Shown here one piece after another: positions 21,622-33,961 of a stretch of 64,000 nt of DNA. The notes beneath the pieces were generated by a model. The model saw only the letters and a program-made list of their open reading frames with translations. It ran no database searches and was not told the origin of the DNA. Positions within the stretch are counted from its first letter, which is position 1. Each line of letters begins with the position of its first letter. The stretch spans positions 3,564,273-3,628,272 of the forward strand of contig JADCRB010000040.1 in assembly GCA_021464245.1 (NCBI GenBank), in the 5' to 3' direction. The position numbers and the translations under genes were made by a program. This DNA comes from Carallia brachiata (Eukaryota > Streptophyta > Magnoliopsida > Malpighiales > Rhizophoraceae).

Positions 21622-22074
21622 TGATGGGGAACAAGGAAAGAATATTCTTATTATTTAGGAATTTATTCATATCTTATATTAATAATTATATTTTATATTT
21701 TATTATGTTAGATATTATGTTATTTAGAATATTTTTTAATTAAAATTATATTACAAGTTATATTTCTACTTAGTTAATATGTTTAGAATTATATTTATAG
21801 TCGATTTCAAATTTTATTTATAGTTAATTTAGTTAGTATAGTTCTATAAATAGATTTCAATGTTAGTTTTATTATTCAGACATTGCATATGAAAATTAAT
21901 TATTAATTTTGGAATATTTTTTGAGTTAATTCTCGTATTTTGTAGGTAGATTCTTGCGTTTGTTATAAGTGAATTCTCGTAATTTTTCTATTTTCGGGTG
22001 AATTCCTGTTATTTTTCTATTTTTTTTGGTGAATTCCCGAATTATTTGTTGATTCTGTTATTTGTTCTACATCA
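21622..22074 (+). repeat. 3' LTR of the PDS5-carrying element
   Basis: It is 453 bp, starts TGATGGGGAAC and ends TTCTACATCA, and is collinear with the 5' LTR. Compared with the 5' LTR it has a longer T run near the end and scattered substitutions. Confidence 0.9.
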
Positions 22075-22079
22075 CCTAT

Positions 22080-22418
22080 TTTTCAACAATCTATCAATTC
22101 TAATCCACGATCAGTCTTAATCGAATGTTCAATTTTTGAAATTTCATCTTCACAAAAGATCACTGTAAAATCCTCGGTGACCTTCAACCAAAATGCAACG
22201 TTTTGTGCTTACTTTGAGATGACAAGAGAACTTTAGGGCTTTTAAATAAGAAAAGTCAAGCAATTCAATAGACAACTCAAATCCAATATTTTGGGTAGAT
22301 AGCTATTCCTAGCATTCTGTAAATAAGCACCGTGTGTAGTGACAACAGGGTCATGTAAAGAAAGGGAAAAGATAAAGAAAACATTATAATATGAAGAAAC
22401 CAAAAACACGACAAGTGA
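22080..22418. other. Short intergenic stretch between two insertions
   Basis: The first part continues the AATCCA-type degenerate repeat. No gene is supported. Confidence 0.5.
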
Positions 22419-23490
22419 ATGGTGGTATTGTCATATCCACTCAAAGGGTTGGAATTTGGGTACACTGATGCGAAGGGTTTTGATACACTGAAAGCTCTCA
22501 CAAAAAGCTCTCCGGTTTTTCAAAAAATCTCACCCTTTACTGGCCGACGGAGGATCCACCTCCGTCGACCAGTCACCAGAGCTCCTTGTCAGCTTCTAAA
22601 TCTATCATTTTCCTCTTTCTCCTAATCTTTTTTCTTCCCCTCTCCTCTCTTTTTTCACCGATTCTGAACCCCATATCTCCGTTTATGGGGCTCTTTAGCT
22701 TGCTTTCAGTTGGATTAGGCCTCAATAACAGCACCCATGGCTTCCTTGACGCCAGATATACTATCCCTGGTGTTCAGCAGCCACTTTTGCGTTTTCCGGC
22801 GACGGCGTCACCATCGGAGCCGCCACCTTAACCTCTGCCTCTGCTGCTAGCGCCGTCTTACCGGTTGCCGGCGCTACTTTCTTCGTTTCTGTTTTCGATG
22901 CCGGGGCTACTTTACCAGCCTCCAGCGAGACAGCCGGAGTCCACGTTGCTGCAGGGCGACCAGGCGCTGTCGGAGCCGCCTCTCCCGGAACAGTTGCCAC
23001 CACCGCCCTTATCTCTCCCCCGCTGCTGGCCTTGATGCGGCAGCTTTCGCGGTTCACCATCACCTCCTCTGTACTTATCAGAATTGGCATCTGTTTGTTT
23101 TTGCTTTTAGTTTGGGTGCTTTGGCTGTATTTTTATGTTGATGTTTGTTATATGACTGTGGTGGAACTTATTGTCAGAAGTTTCCGGTGGTTGTCTGTTA
23201 TCTGTCCGCCAACATGCGGTTTGTGTTGCATTATGCAACTTTCTTCGGGTGTAATAGATCTACCTAGTACTGTGCATCTAGATAGATCAGATTACAGTCC
23301 ATTTTATAGTCTTGGGTTTCGAGCCCAGCTTACTAATGATCGAGTTGACCAGATGTTGTGTAGGCCTTTGTGCCGTTATGGCCTGCTTCAAGTAGGTATC
23401 TTGGACGCTTTCGCGTCATATCGATGTATGTTTCTCACCGATTACTAATGCAATGATTCTCTTATGGTAAAAAAAAATGGTGGTATTGTC
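22419..23490 (+). mobile_element. Short non-LTR retroposon (LINE-like) with 14-bp target duplication and A tail
   Basis: ATGGTGGTATTGTC occurs exactly at 22419-22432 and 23477-23490. Between them lies 1044 bp ending ATTCTCTTATGGT plus nine A residues. These are the marks of target-primed reverse transcription. The insert begins with a moderately GC-rich 5' region and holds a GCC/GCG-rich middle (22780-23040), then T-rich sequence. The 3' end (TATGTTTCTCACC...ATGCAATGATTCTC, then A tail) resembles plant LINE ends. Frames 22586-22831 and 23032-23448 are open, but neither shows endonuclease or RT motifs. An internally deleted LINE or another retrocopy are both possible. Confidence 0.82.
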
Positions 23491-24440
23491 GTCCAGCCAG
23501 CTTTTACTGAGAATAGTTGTACTATCTAATTTCTAACAAGTCTTGATGATGTAGATCTAGAGTCCCATTAATTTAAAAAAAAGTAAGATAACTTTTTTAT
23601 TTAATAATTTATAATATATTAATCATACTTTAAATAATTAGTGATGACTCTAGTCACATCTCGCACCTCGCAAAGCAAACTCCTTTTCCCAAGGATTAGT
23701 GTCCACCGCATTTTTCTAGACCTCATGGCCTCGGGAGCGCTTGGCGAAAAATGCAAACATGAAGTAAACCAAAAAAAAAAAAAGAAAATGTAAACATGAA
23801 AATTGCATAAATGCAATTTAGAAAAGGACCAGTAACAGTGTAGTTGCATAGGGGTTTTTTTAATTATTATTTTTAAGGATTATTACATTGACACCCCTAC
23901 TCACGGCCCATGTCCATCTAATTTATTCCCCTTATTTCCTGTCCACGGTTGGCTTTAAGGTTGTGATTGGATAGCGAGAATTTGAGTAGAAAGTAAATAG
24001 AAAAGAAAAGGAATAAAAAATAGTAAAGTAATGATGATATTATAATTGATAAAATATAATGATTAAAAAGTTACAAAAAAGAAAATAAATAGTAATTTGT
24101 AAGAGAAAAAGTAAAAAGTAATTATTTGGATATATATAAAATGAATAAAAAAGAAAATGAATAGAAAATTTTAAAATTTTTCTTTTTTTTTCCTTTTTCA
24201 TAAAATTTTGCCAAACATGGTGTAAAATTCTCTATTGACTCTCAGGCAATTCCTTTTTTTTTTTGTTTGGCTAATTCAGGGAAATTCCTTTTAGTTAATA
24301 GCTGCCTCCTTTTCTTTTTCTTTTTCTTTTCTTTACAATATTGTATTTGCACATCGATCCCTAACAATTTGAGGTTTTCCTTTTTTTTCCCGCATCCAAC
24401 AAATTAATGAAATACCCTTATATTATAGTTTAATAGAAGG
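23491..24440. other. Intergenic DNA upstream of the O-fucosyltransferase gene
   Basis: AT-rich and purine-rich (about 23990-24190) sequence. A minus-strand frame at 23619-23849 has no recognisable homology. No transposon terminus was identified. Confidence 0.5.
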
Positions 24441-24587
24441 TCTCTCGGGCTTCCTGTGGGATGTTGTTGATTGATGTTAGGTTTGGAGAAGCTAAGTAGC
24501 AAACCAATTGGAGAAAGAGTATCTCAACTTTGTGTCTGTCCTTGCGTTGAAGCCCAGATTTCGGTTGCTACCTCTTGATCCAAAAAG
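24441..24587 (+). other. Probable 5' UTR exon of the O-fucosyltransferase gene
   Basis: A less AT-rich stretch ends CCAAAAAG before GTGCGC, a plausible donor. The coding exon is preceded by GTGTGCCTGCAG directly before ATG, a good acceptor. Together these suggest a leader intron from 24588 to 25424. That intron holds a G13 run at 25341-25353. The exon start is not determined. Confidence 0.45.
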
Positions 24588-25424
24588 GTGCGCGAGGTTT
24601 ATTTTGCTAGCTACATTATTTTTATTACCATTTTGAGGTTTGAATGAAAATGATGTAGTTAATAACATTGAGGTTTTGTTGTTTTAAGTGAAATAGAATT
24701 TGGGGTTTTGCATGAAGAGAAAGACGTTTGATGTTTTGGCAGCATTTAGGGGTCTCTTAGTTTGCTTGATCTAATGAGAAAATTGGGATTTTTTTGACGT
24801 GTTGAAAGGTAGCTGCATCTTATATGGTCATGTACAGATTCTATAAATAATGGGAATTAGGAGAATTCTCCTCTCCGGTATCAAAAGAAGTGATGTGATT
24901 GGTGATTGGTGATTGGTGATTGTTTAGAAGGGCCTTGTAGTATTTGAAAAAGTGTATCTTAGGCTGGTAAACATGTACAATATGGAAGCTATATTAGTGC
25001 ATTAGGGACTTTAATTTGAACAGCTGAAGGGACAAATAATGGGGTTGTGTATGGGGAATGTCTTCTGCCATTCATGTATTGCGAGATGAAATTTATTGAA
25101 TGGATAAATTAAAAAGTTGAAGAGTGTGAGTGACAAACATGGAAGTTTTCTTTGGGGAACTTAGAGGCTGTTATACCATAAGTATAGAGGAGAAGTTCTG
25201 GTTAGTATGGGAGGAAGCAGAGCTGAAAATGTTGGTGTCGTTGGGCAGTAAATGTCTGTTGCTGGGGATAATATATGAGCCTTGCATGTTGAGAGTACAT
25301 GGGTAATAAAATGGATTTTTTTTTTCCCCCAGTTCTAGGTGGGGGGGGGGGGGAATATTAGTTTTGTTGTTGCAGCAGTGGTTGGCTTATTTGTTTGTTA
25401 CTTCTTGGTAGTGTGTGCCTGCAG

Positions 25425-28400
25425 ATGGTAAACAGCAAGGGGTACCATTCGCATTACCATTCCAATTGGAATTCTCATGTGATGATGGTGAGAGGCTCTT
25501 CTTCTTCTTCAGCAGCAGCTGCCAGATCTCTCCTCAGACCACCCTCTCCTTCTGCTGTCGCCCGCTACATCATCCTTCTGTTTGCCTTTTCACTCTTCAT
25601 TTTTCTGCTCAGCACCAGACACGTTTTGGAAGATGAGTCAAAACCTCTCTTCTTTGCCAAATCTTCACCTCAGTCCCGATCCCAATCGCAGTTTCAATCT
25701 CTGGAGGTGTGTTGCTTTCTTTGTTTTTCATGATTCCTCCCCCACTCGCCCACAAATTTTTGATGGCGGGAAAATTTCAGATTGTGGTGTCTAGGAGATT
25801 CAATATTTGCTTTTGGTTGGTGGATTTGTTGACAAGGGTCATCAAATGATTGTTTTGTTTTTATGGTTAACCATTTCTGGTTTTTATTTTTTATTTTTGA
25901 TTTTCTATTTTAAATTGTAATCTTGGGTGGGTTTGTCTCTCTCTTTGATTTAAAAGACATTTTTCTAGGAGTTGGTTTCTGCAGTTACAGATGGGATTCA
26001 CTGCATATTTCCAAAGAGTGTTGCCATCTTGGGTTTATTGGTGCAGTTTCCTGTCTTTAGTTATGAGGAGCAATGCTGTTTAGTTATGATTGCTAAGTGT
26101 AAACATAGCGGGATTTGCTGCATATTTCCAAAGAGTGCTGCGATCTTGTGTTTGTTGGTGCAGCTTCCTGTCTTTAGTTATGAGGAGCAATGCTGTTTAG
26201 TTATGATGGCTAAGTGTAAACATAGCCTCCATGGTCACCACTCCTTCCATCTTTGAAGAGCAGATATTAAGTTCCTCATCCTCACATTTTTGGTTTCGTT
26301 CTAATCGTAGGAAGTCAGATTTTAATAGCTGGGAATTGGGTGGTGCTTTCAGTGATATGTTATCTGATAGCTAGTTATCTATTGTCCATTGGAATGGAGG
26401 CTTAACTCTTTGAATTTTCGTGTTTTCAGTTGATAGTATTGTGAGTTTGCAATCTGCATCTTTTGGAAAGTACGTTAATTGTCCTCTACATGTGTAATAC
26501 GTTGCCTTTCAAATTTCATATGGGAAATTCCAATAACCAAATATATAGAATGGAAAACATTGGCATTCGTGTAGATGTATAGCTATTATCATTTGGTGAC
26601 GAACAATTTCAATTTATTGTGGCTGCCTCTAAGTTGAAGTCATGAAAAAAATATACTATCACAGCAACGCATATGTAAAATAAGCTCAAAGAGTAAAATG
26701 ATGAAAAAGGATTACAACGCCAATTACTTCTTTTCTAAGGCTGGATTTCCTTGCCTTTGCATAAATAAAGTAAATATGTTCAGCAAAAGAAGTTTACATT
26801 TGGATAGAGAATTAAACAGGAAATAAAGTCACTCCACTATGCTGCTATCCTGCAGATGCAAGAAACATTGTGGAATTCTCCCCTCATCTATGGATTTCAC
26901 CCTTGTTTAAAGCCTACAACTAAATTCAAAGGTTAGGTTTATATACAACTTTGTCATTCCTTTTTTATTTTCGTGATCCATTCATTTGACCAATGTTTCT
27001 CTTTTAAAATAAGCACAATCCTTTTGACTTTCACTTGCCGGAGAAATGAATGCAGATCATTACGTGTTTGGGCATTCATGTTTGCTTTTATTTTGGAAAT
27101 CTATATGCATATATATATGTATGTAGGTATGTTTGCATGTTTGTATTTATGTATGTATACACATAAATTGTAAGAAAGTTGGAGAGTGGTATTCTTTGCC
27201 GAACTCTTTAATGAGAATAGTCAAGATGACCTGGTGAACTTAGCATACCAATGGAAAAAGTCATCTTCACAAGGGGAATTTGTTCCGTGGAGGCTAGAGA
27301 AGCCATAAAGAAATCAAAGGCGGGAAAGCATGAGTGAAATTTGATACTGATTGAAGTTTGAAAGTCTTTAGGGGAGGAGTGACTTGATTGACTAGGCTCT
27401 GTGATTGGATACTAAAGAAGGGGAAAATGCCTAATGAGTGGAAGATGGGGATACTTCCCATTGTACAAGAATAAGGGGGAATCCAATATGGCCTTAACTA
27501 TCGTGACATTAAACTAATGAGTCATTCATTGCTTGCATATGAAGGTATTCGTCTAGTAAATCAATGACTAAAGCTATCTCCCTTAAGGTTGGTGGAAAAT
27601 ATCAAGAAAAAGAAGCTTGATTTGCACAAGGTTTTTATTAACCTAGAGAACATATATGATATAGTTCCCAGGAAAGTGTTATGGTGGATAATGAATGGGA
27701 GGAAGGTTCCCATATTATGTAGTCATCTAGCAGGGTTATGTATGAACATGCCGTAACTTGTGATATTGCCTTGATAGATGAGACTAGGAATGGTTGCACC
27801 GCAAATTAGAATTATGAAGAGACACCCTAGAATTTAGAAGTTTTCAGTTGGTTACACAAAAACAAATGTATGCATTTTTATTTTAGTAATGCTAGGAGTG
27901 AGATAGGACATACTACTACAATAGATGGTACAATGAGCTTTCAATGTGATCGATTCACTTATTTATGTTTTATTATTTAGATGGATGGAAATATAGAGAA
28001 TGTTCTTCATAGGACCAGGGCTAGATGACAATTGGAGATGTGCGACTAGATGTTAGAATGACCCTAAAATTTTCATTATGTTGAAGGGTAAAATTTACAA
28101 ACAACGACTAGGTCAAAGGTTGTGAGTTTTAGGCTTTTAATAAACAACATGTGCAAAAATGAGTGGTAGAGAACAAAATGTATAGACGGATTTGTGGCTA
28201 CTCTGGAATGGATTAATAAGAAATGAGATTTTTTGTGGTAAAGGGGGTGTAGCTTTGATTGGAGGGAAGTTTAGGGGGTACCATTTGCATTGCTTTAGAA
28301 ATGTCCAATGCAGACGTATAAATATTCCAATCAAGATTGTACATGTCCAAAGTAGCCTTAAAAATATGACAATTAAGAGGGGGACAAATCTAGAAAGATG

Positions 28401-31400
28401 GTGAAAGTAGAGGGGGAGGGCAATCTAAATTACTTGGGGAATCTCTAGTCAGCAAGGATTTAGTATCATTACATCTCATGTCAAACTCAGTTGATAATAG
28501 AATGTAATACCCAAAAAAAAAAATATGTAGCTGACCCTAATTGACTTTGGACTTGACTCTTTTTTTTTTTTTTTTTGGTTGTATTGTTGTGTATGTATTT
28601 ATGTATGCACATACGCATACATATCAAACATCTCCTAGCTTGTGTATTTTAGTAATGCAAGTGTTTGAAGCCTTGTTTTCATGTATGATAATTTAGAGAA
28701 TCTCTCTTCCTCCACCCAACAAGGGGGGAAAATCTTTTCTAGTGTGAAAATTTACTCCATTCTGGTTTACCTTTGAAATAGCAGCTGCCCAAGGATCAGA
28801 ACATTATATAACTGTGAGAAGCAATGGTGGGCTAAATCAAATGCGCACTGGTGTAAGTTTGTATTATCTCCATTTAATTGACTGTCCAATGCATCTATCT
28901 TTTAATGGCCTATTTTGTCACTATGGCTAAATCTTGCATTTACATTGAGGCCACTACAATAATTTACTCTGTTCTGCCTCAGCATCCTTTATGTGTCATT
29001 AGAATGCCTATGTCTCTTTGCTTCTACACATTCACTCTAACTTGGTGAGAACAAGGTTTTAAAAACCGAATTGGTCATTGAACAGGGAATCTGTTTATCA
29101 AGCTAAAGGTGCTATACAAAGGCATGGAATTTAGGGGTGTTATATACTGCAAGTTTTTGGATAATTATTTGGGCGAGTTATCACTTCTAGTTACTTGTGA
29201 TCATATGTGCAATCCTGCTGGACAAAAACCAGTAGTTCTGCAAAATGTTAACTGTGTAAACTGAACAAAGATAAATTTCTTGCAGATCTCAGACATGGTG
29301 GCTGTGGCATACATCATGAATGCAACATTAGTTATTCCTCAACTAGACAAGCGTTCATTCTGGCAAGACTCAAGGTCTCAAGTGTTTGTTGTAATTTCCT
29401 GTATAGTTGGAAAGTGTAACTTGTCTTCATTTTCTTTTTCATGGTAATGATTTAATTTGCAACCTATTATGGGTCCCATGTGCAGTAAATTTTCAGATAT
29501 ATTTGATGAGATCCATTTTATCACAACCTTGAGAGATAACGTGAGAATTGTTAAGGAGCTCCCCACAGAGTTGGAATCTGTTCCTCGGGCCAGGAAACAC
29601 TTTATGTCCTGGTCTGGCGTTAATTACTATGAAGAGATGATGCAGTTGTGGAAGGACCATAAGGTATAGGATCTACTTGATTTCTGCTAATCGTGTCTCA
29701 TAAATGCTCCACCTACATACTGTTCTGAATTTCACATTAGCTTGTATAACAGATTTTGGCATTCATGTTTAAGCATGATGATTAAAGGGTACCATGGTAA
29801 AAGTTGCTTGGAACAAATTCTTTTTCAAATGACGGTATCTTCCTTTTCTTCTTCTCTTCTTTCATGAATCGGAAAACAACAGGTTTGCTGTTATGCTAAC
29901 TGATACACATATACTTTGTCTTTGTCTTGGATGTTGCATGCATCTTTTGATCTGATGGTCCTTGGCTTTTAGATTATAAAGGCACATGTTTTTGGATTTT
30001 CTTATGTCAAGAAATAGGTCAATTCTCTTAATTTGAGATTTGAAGAAGCACTTTGCTTCCATAAGTATTGGTCAAATATTGTGCCCTAAGAGCCACAATT
30101 TTTTATGGTGGTTCATAATGTTGACCCTGCAGGTTATTCATGTTCCAAAGTCTGATTCTCGTCTTGCAAACAACAATCTGCCTCTTGATATACAGAGGTT
30201 GAGATGTCGTGCTATGTATGCAGCTCTTCGCTTCTCTCCTTCAATTGAAGGCTTAGGAAAGGTTTGAAATATATATCCATTTTGATTAACTTCAATTATT
30301 GTCCAATAATAGAACTAGTTTTTGGGAAGTTGGCAAGTTTCAAATTGAATATTGGAATATCTGAATAAATTTTTGTTGAATTTATAGAATCTTTCTGCCA
30401 AAGTTTATAATTGTTTAGCGTTCCTGCATGTTATGCTGCAACACTATATGCATGATCCCTGAATTACAATCATTTCCAGCATTGCTGAATTGAGGTTTCC
30501 TATGGGATTCCTGTTAAATTAGCTTATGAGAATGCATGACGATGAAACAACAGAAGCTGGTCGAGCGGCTGAGATCACGAGGGGGAAAATACATTGCTCT
30601 TCATTTACGATATGAAAAGGACATGCTTTCTTTTACTGGTTGTACGTATGGCCTAAGCAAGGCAGAGTCTGAAGAGCTACGCATAATGAGGTTAGAATAT
30701 GCAACTTTGTGTTTCGTTTTCTCTATCCCTCTCTTCCCCCCTCGCACCCTACACAATGCATAGGGGAGGTATTAAGGTTTGACAAAGACGCACAATGCAT
30801 TTATATTGTAGTCAGCTTTGAAGGATGAAAATTTTAGACTTGCTTTCTCTGCATTTAATTTTTAATTTGTTTTCAGGTCTACAATTCCTAAAATGATGTT
30901 TGAACTTATAGTATTGGTGGTAACTTATTTGTCACAATGGTGGACAAGATAAGGAAATTATACTCTGATAGACTGGATTTGCACAAGTGCTTTAATTATA
31001 GATGAATAGGATTACTTATTAGAATTTTCTTTGATGGGGACTGTTCAATGCTCATCTTGAAGTAATCAAATCATGTTAGGTGACTTGGTGGCAGTGTAAT
31101 CTGCAATGGATAGTTGACGTCTGTTTTGTTTCTCAGAGAGAATACACACCACTGGAAGGTTAAAAAGATAAACTCAACAGAACAGAGGATGTCAGGCTCA
31201 TGTCCTCTAACTCCAGCAGAGGTGGGAATATTTCTTCAAGCTCTTGGTTACCCTCGAAATACAACAATTTACATTGCAGCTGGAGAAATCTATGGTGGTT
31301 TGTCTCGCATTTCAGGGCTCCAATATCGATTCCCAAATATCGTCTCCAAGGTTTGTCAATACACCACGAGCACTGGTTCTATCAAAAGTGCCCATATGTT

Positions 31401-32398
31401 ATTGTTGAACCGGTTGTGCTGCTGTAGGAAACATTAGCATCAGAGGAGTTAGAAGCATTTGCTAATCATGCATCTCAAACCGCGGCTCTTGATTATATTG
31501 TGTCTATAGAGAGTGATGTCTTCATTCCATCATATTCCGGTAATATGGCTAGAGCTGTCGAAGGCCACCGCAGATTCCTTGGGCACCGGAAAACAGTCAC
31601 CCCAGACAGGTATATATCTTTCTAATATGTAACATTTTTTGACTCCATTTCAATTTCTATTAATTGATAGGAATCATTGGCTGTTGGAGCAAGTGCTTTG
31701 GTCAGTCTCCTGGTATAAGCTAATTCAACACCTAGAAACTGTTTTTTTATGGCATCTCATTTAGTGTCATAGCTTTCTGAGATTCATGCTTAGGTTTTTT
31801 TCTTTTAGACCTCTATCATTGTATTTTAAGTGAATTTAGCGAGAGGCCATGGCCTTGGAGAAACAGAGGAACATACTATTTCAGTAATTTTCTTACCTTT
31901 CCCTGCCCATATCTTCATGTTTGGGTACCATTGGATGTTCTATGATTTGCTTTCTCTGTCGTTCATCTGCCACATTTTGCACTTTGTTTCATTGTAGACA
32001 AGGACTCGTTGAACTTTTTGATAAGCTGGAAAGTGGACAGATTGCAGAAGGTCCTTTATTCTCTTACCTCGTGCAGGAGATGCACAAGGACAGGTGACTT
32101 TGTTTAGTTTTGGTTTTCATGTTTAGTTCAATTGGTGTTTTGCATGCTATGGTTGCATTCCCTCTCGACTTTTTATGCACACCACATGTTTATTCTGTAG
32201 ACAAAGATTATGTGGGTACTAGAGACTAAACCTACATTTTGAATAATTGGTTTCAACTCAAATTGCAGGCAAGGAACTCCGAGGAAAAGAAGAGGCCCAT
32301 TGCCGGGCATCAAAGGACGAGCGAGATTCAGGACTGAGGAATCCTTCTACGAAAACCCATACCCTGAGTGTATATGCAGATCAAAAGGAGCAGTCTGA
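25425..32398 (+). CDS. O-fucosyltransferase family protein (11 coding exons, complete)
   Basis: Exons: 25425-25706, 26856-26931, 28782-28852, 29286-29374, 29486-29663, 30133-30261, 30554-30690, 31137-31350, 31428-31609, 31998-32093, 32269-32398. All have AG/GT borders and compatible phases, giving 1584 bases (527 residues plus stop). Residues 48-62 form a single membrane span after a His/Ser-rich cytosolic tail, so a Golgi type II enzyme is expected. Family motifs in order: [11 protein letters not shown] (133-143, nucleotide-sugar binding), [15 protein letters not shown] (292-299), [15 protein letters not shown] (366-375), ESDVF (420-424), [19 protein letters not shown], and a C-terminal basic patch before the [13 protein letters not shown] end. 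Length and motifs match the plant GT65/GT106-like family. Members with known function transfer sugars to cell-wall glycans or proteins; the acceptor here cannot be inferred. The alternative start at 25395 lies upstream of the acceptor and is unlikely. Confidence 0.93.
25995..26228 (+). repeat. 117-bp tandem duplication in intron 1
   Basis: Two copies begin near GGGATT(C/T)(A/G)CTGCATATTTCC (offset 117) and are about 93% alike by eye. Because 117 is a multiple of three, a spurious open frame runs through both. It has no start/splice context linking it to the gene. Confidence 0.9.
27185..28130 (+). pseudogene. LINE reverse transcriptase remnant in intron 2 of the O-fucosyltransferase gene
   Basis: Frame-shifted pieces read in order [50 protein letters not shown] and, farther on, a region equivalent to the PLKLKGKFYKT-like C-terminal block. 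These are conserved positions of plant LINE RT (motif order: NYR, then F.DLEKAYD.VPR, normally with aspartates). Here [11 protein letters not shown] lacks the first catalytic aspartate. Stops and shifts are frequent. It lies in the same orientation as the gene, so it would be spliced out with the intron. Confidence 0.75.
28131..28781. other. Remaining intron 2 sequence
   Basis: It continues weakly from the LINE remnant to about 28440, then intron sequence with a T run (28560-28577) and short ATGTATGT-type repeats. Nothing else is supported. Confidence 0.4.
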
Positions 32399-32659
32399 AT
32401 TTGGAATGAAGTATATATACTGCCTGCAGCTCCTTATTGCCTGCAGAAAATGGTTTCCACGCAACCGATCTTATCATAATTAGCATTATCACCCATTTTT
32501 GACCAAAAGTCGCTTTTTTTGATTGGGCTTCGACAAATAGACAAAATTCCCAAATGGGATGAGAATTTTACATTAAGGTGCCACGTCCAACTAGTGGGAT
32601 GCTTGTAAATGAAAGAGCTTAGGTTGGGGAAAAAGCTTTTCTTGTTACTCATTTGTTTC
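32399..32659 (+). other. 3' UTR/downstream flank of the O-fucosyltransferase gene
   Basis: This region follows the stop codon. It shows the short repeat TGCCTGCAG-ctccttat-TGCCTGCAG at about 32422-32446. No AATAAA signal was identified before the hAT insertion at 32660, so the polyadenylation site may use other signals or lie inside the element. Confidence 0.35.
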
Positions 32660-33961
32660 ATTGTCCCTAGAAGTGGGAAAAGTTGGCCCGACCGAATCAT
32701 TAGATTTAATTTGTTTGAAACTCTACTCAACTTAATTTGCTTTGATTGAAAAAATCAACTACCTGTTGAAGAACACGAACAAATCTTGACTTAATCTGAT
32801 TTGAAATTTTAATTAATTTTTTTATTTAATTTACTTTTATTTCAAATAATAATAATTTTTTAATTATCTCTAAATATTGAAATTATGATATAATTTTACA
32901 ACTTGTTAGTTTAAATATGTTAATTATTAATTTTTTAATTTTAATTTTTTTAATTAAGTAAATTTAATATAGTTTATATTTTCTTCATATAATTAACTTT
33001 CAAGATAATTTTATACAAATAAAATAAAAAAATGAAAATAAAGATAAATATAAAAAGTTATAATTTTAATGAATGTCGTTAAATTGTCAAAAAATTACTT
33101 AAAATAAAAATAATTTTTTATTGTAGAAAAACCTTAAAAAAGGTGAAAGAAAAATAATTGTCATATAACTAATATGAAATGAATTTTTTTTTTTATATAA
33201 ATATTTTTAAGTAACAAAGTGAATGAATTATAAATAAATTATATATATATATATATATATAGTTCATTTAAAATATGTAATTTCGAAATTGAATTGTTTT
33301 ATCGTAATGTTAATTAATATTTTGCAAATATATATAATCAGACATATTGTCTATACTTACTATAACATAACATTTATAACATTTAATGCAAGTAAAATAT
33401 TATAATATTCACTTAATTATAATGTGTTTTTTACTAATCAAATGCATATTATATTAACTATAAAATATTATTTGGTAAATTATATATTTGGTATTTTCAA
33501 ATAATTAAAATTTAAATTATTCACTTTTTTCGTTTTTTTAGAACTATTAATCCAGCGGTTGGGGATCGGGATGGAGAGTGTGAGGAGGAATTTAAGGTTT
33601 AAATCTCAGTTCTCTTAGTTAGAGACTACTACCTCTAACTACTTCAAGTATTGCTGAATCCTCAAATCATTATGCACATTTTGATTGATTATTTTAAGCA
33701 TTCTGATAAGATATGCAAACCTAATTTTCAAATCCGGTAAAAAAATTAAAAATGATGTAATGAATTAACTCAAAACCCGGCCGCATCAGACCTAAAACAC
33801 GAAGTAACCCGACCTAAAGTAACCTAAAACCTAAAATACCTAAGACATGAGACCTAATGGACTCAACACTCGAATAATCCGAAATCCAAATAACTCGAAA
33901 CTTGAATAACCTGATCTGAAACCAACCCAACCTCCCAATTTGCCACACCTCTAATTGTCCC
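32660..33961 (-). mobile_element. Non-autonomous hAT-type element, copy 2, with 8-bp target duplication
   Basis: The element is 32668-33953, with ATTGTCCC directly repeated at 32660-32667 and 33954-33961. An 8-bp duplication is the hAT signature. Ends are TAGAAGTGGGAAA and TTTGCCACACCTCTA. Its sequence matches copy 1 (16493-18061) in reverse orientation along most of its length. No transposase is encoded. It ends about 270 bp after the stop codon of the O-fucosyltransferase gene. Confidence 0.92.

Larger units (their letters stand above)
18710..22079 (+). mobile_element. Short Ty3/gypsy-type LTR element carrying a PDS5-like sequence
   Basis: The 5' LTR is 18715-19166 and the 3' LTR 21622-22074, both starting TGATG and ending CTACATCA. 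CCTAT flanks both sides exactly (18710-18714 and 22075-22079), a 5-bp target duplication. A primer-binding-site-like TGGTATTAGGAC follows the 5' LTR at 19170. The polypurine tract ACAGGGGAGAA (21611-21621) abuts the 3' LTR. The interior is only about 2.45 kb and shows no gag, protease, RT or integrase. It holds a GC-rich leader, a PDS5-related region and an acidic coding-like tail. It would need enzymes from another element to move. Confidence 0.9.

Noticed and set aside
22761..23090. Ala/Pro/Val-rich minus-strand frame of 109 codons
   Set aside because: It is antisense to the GC-rich part of the LINE-like insertion, with no domain; it is a composition effect.
25972..26256. 94-codon open frame
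   Set aside because: It is a 117-bp intronic duplication, and open only because the unit length is a multiple of three.
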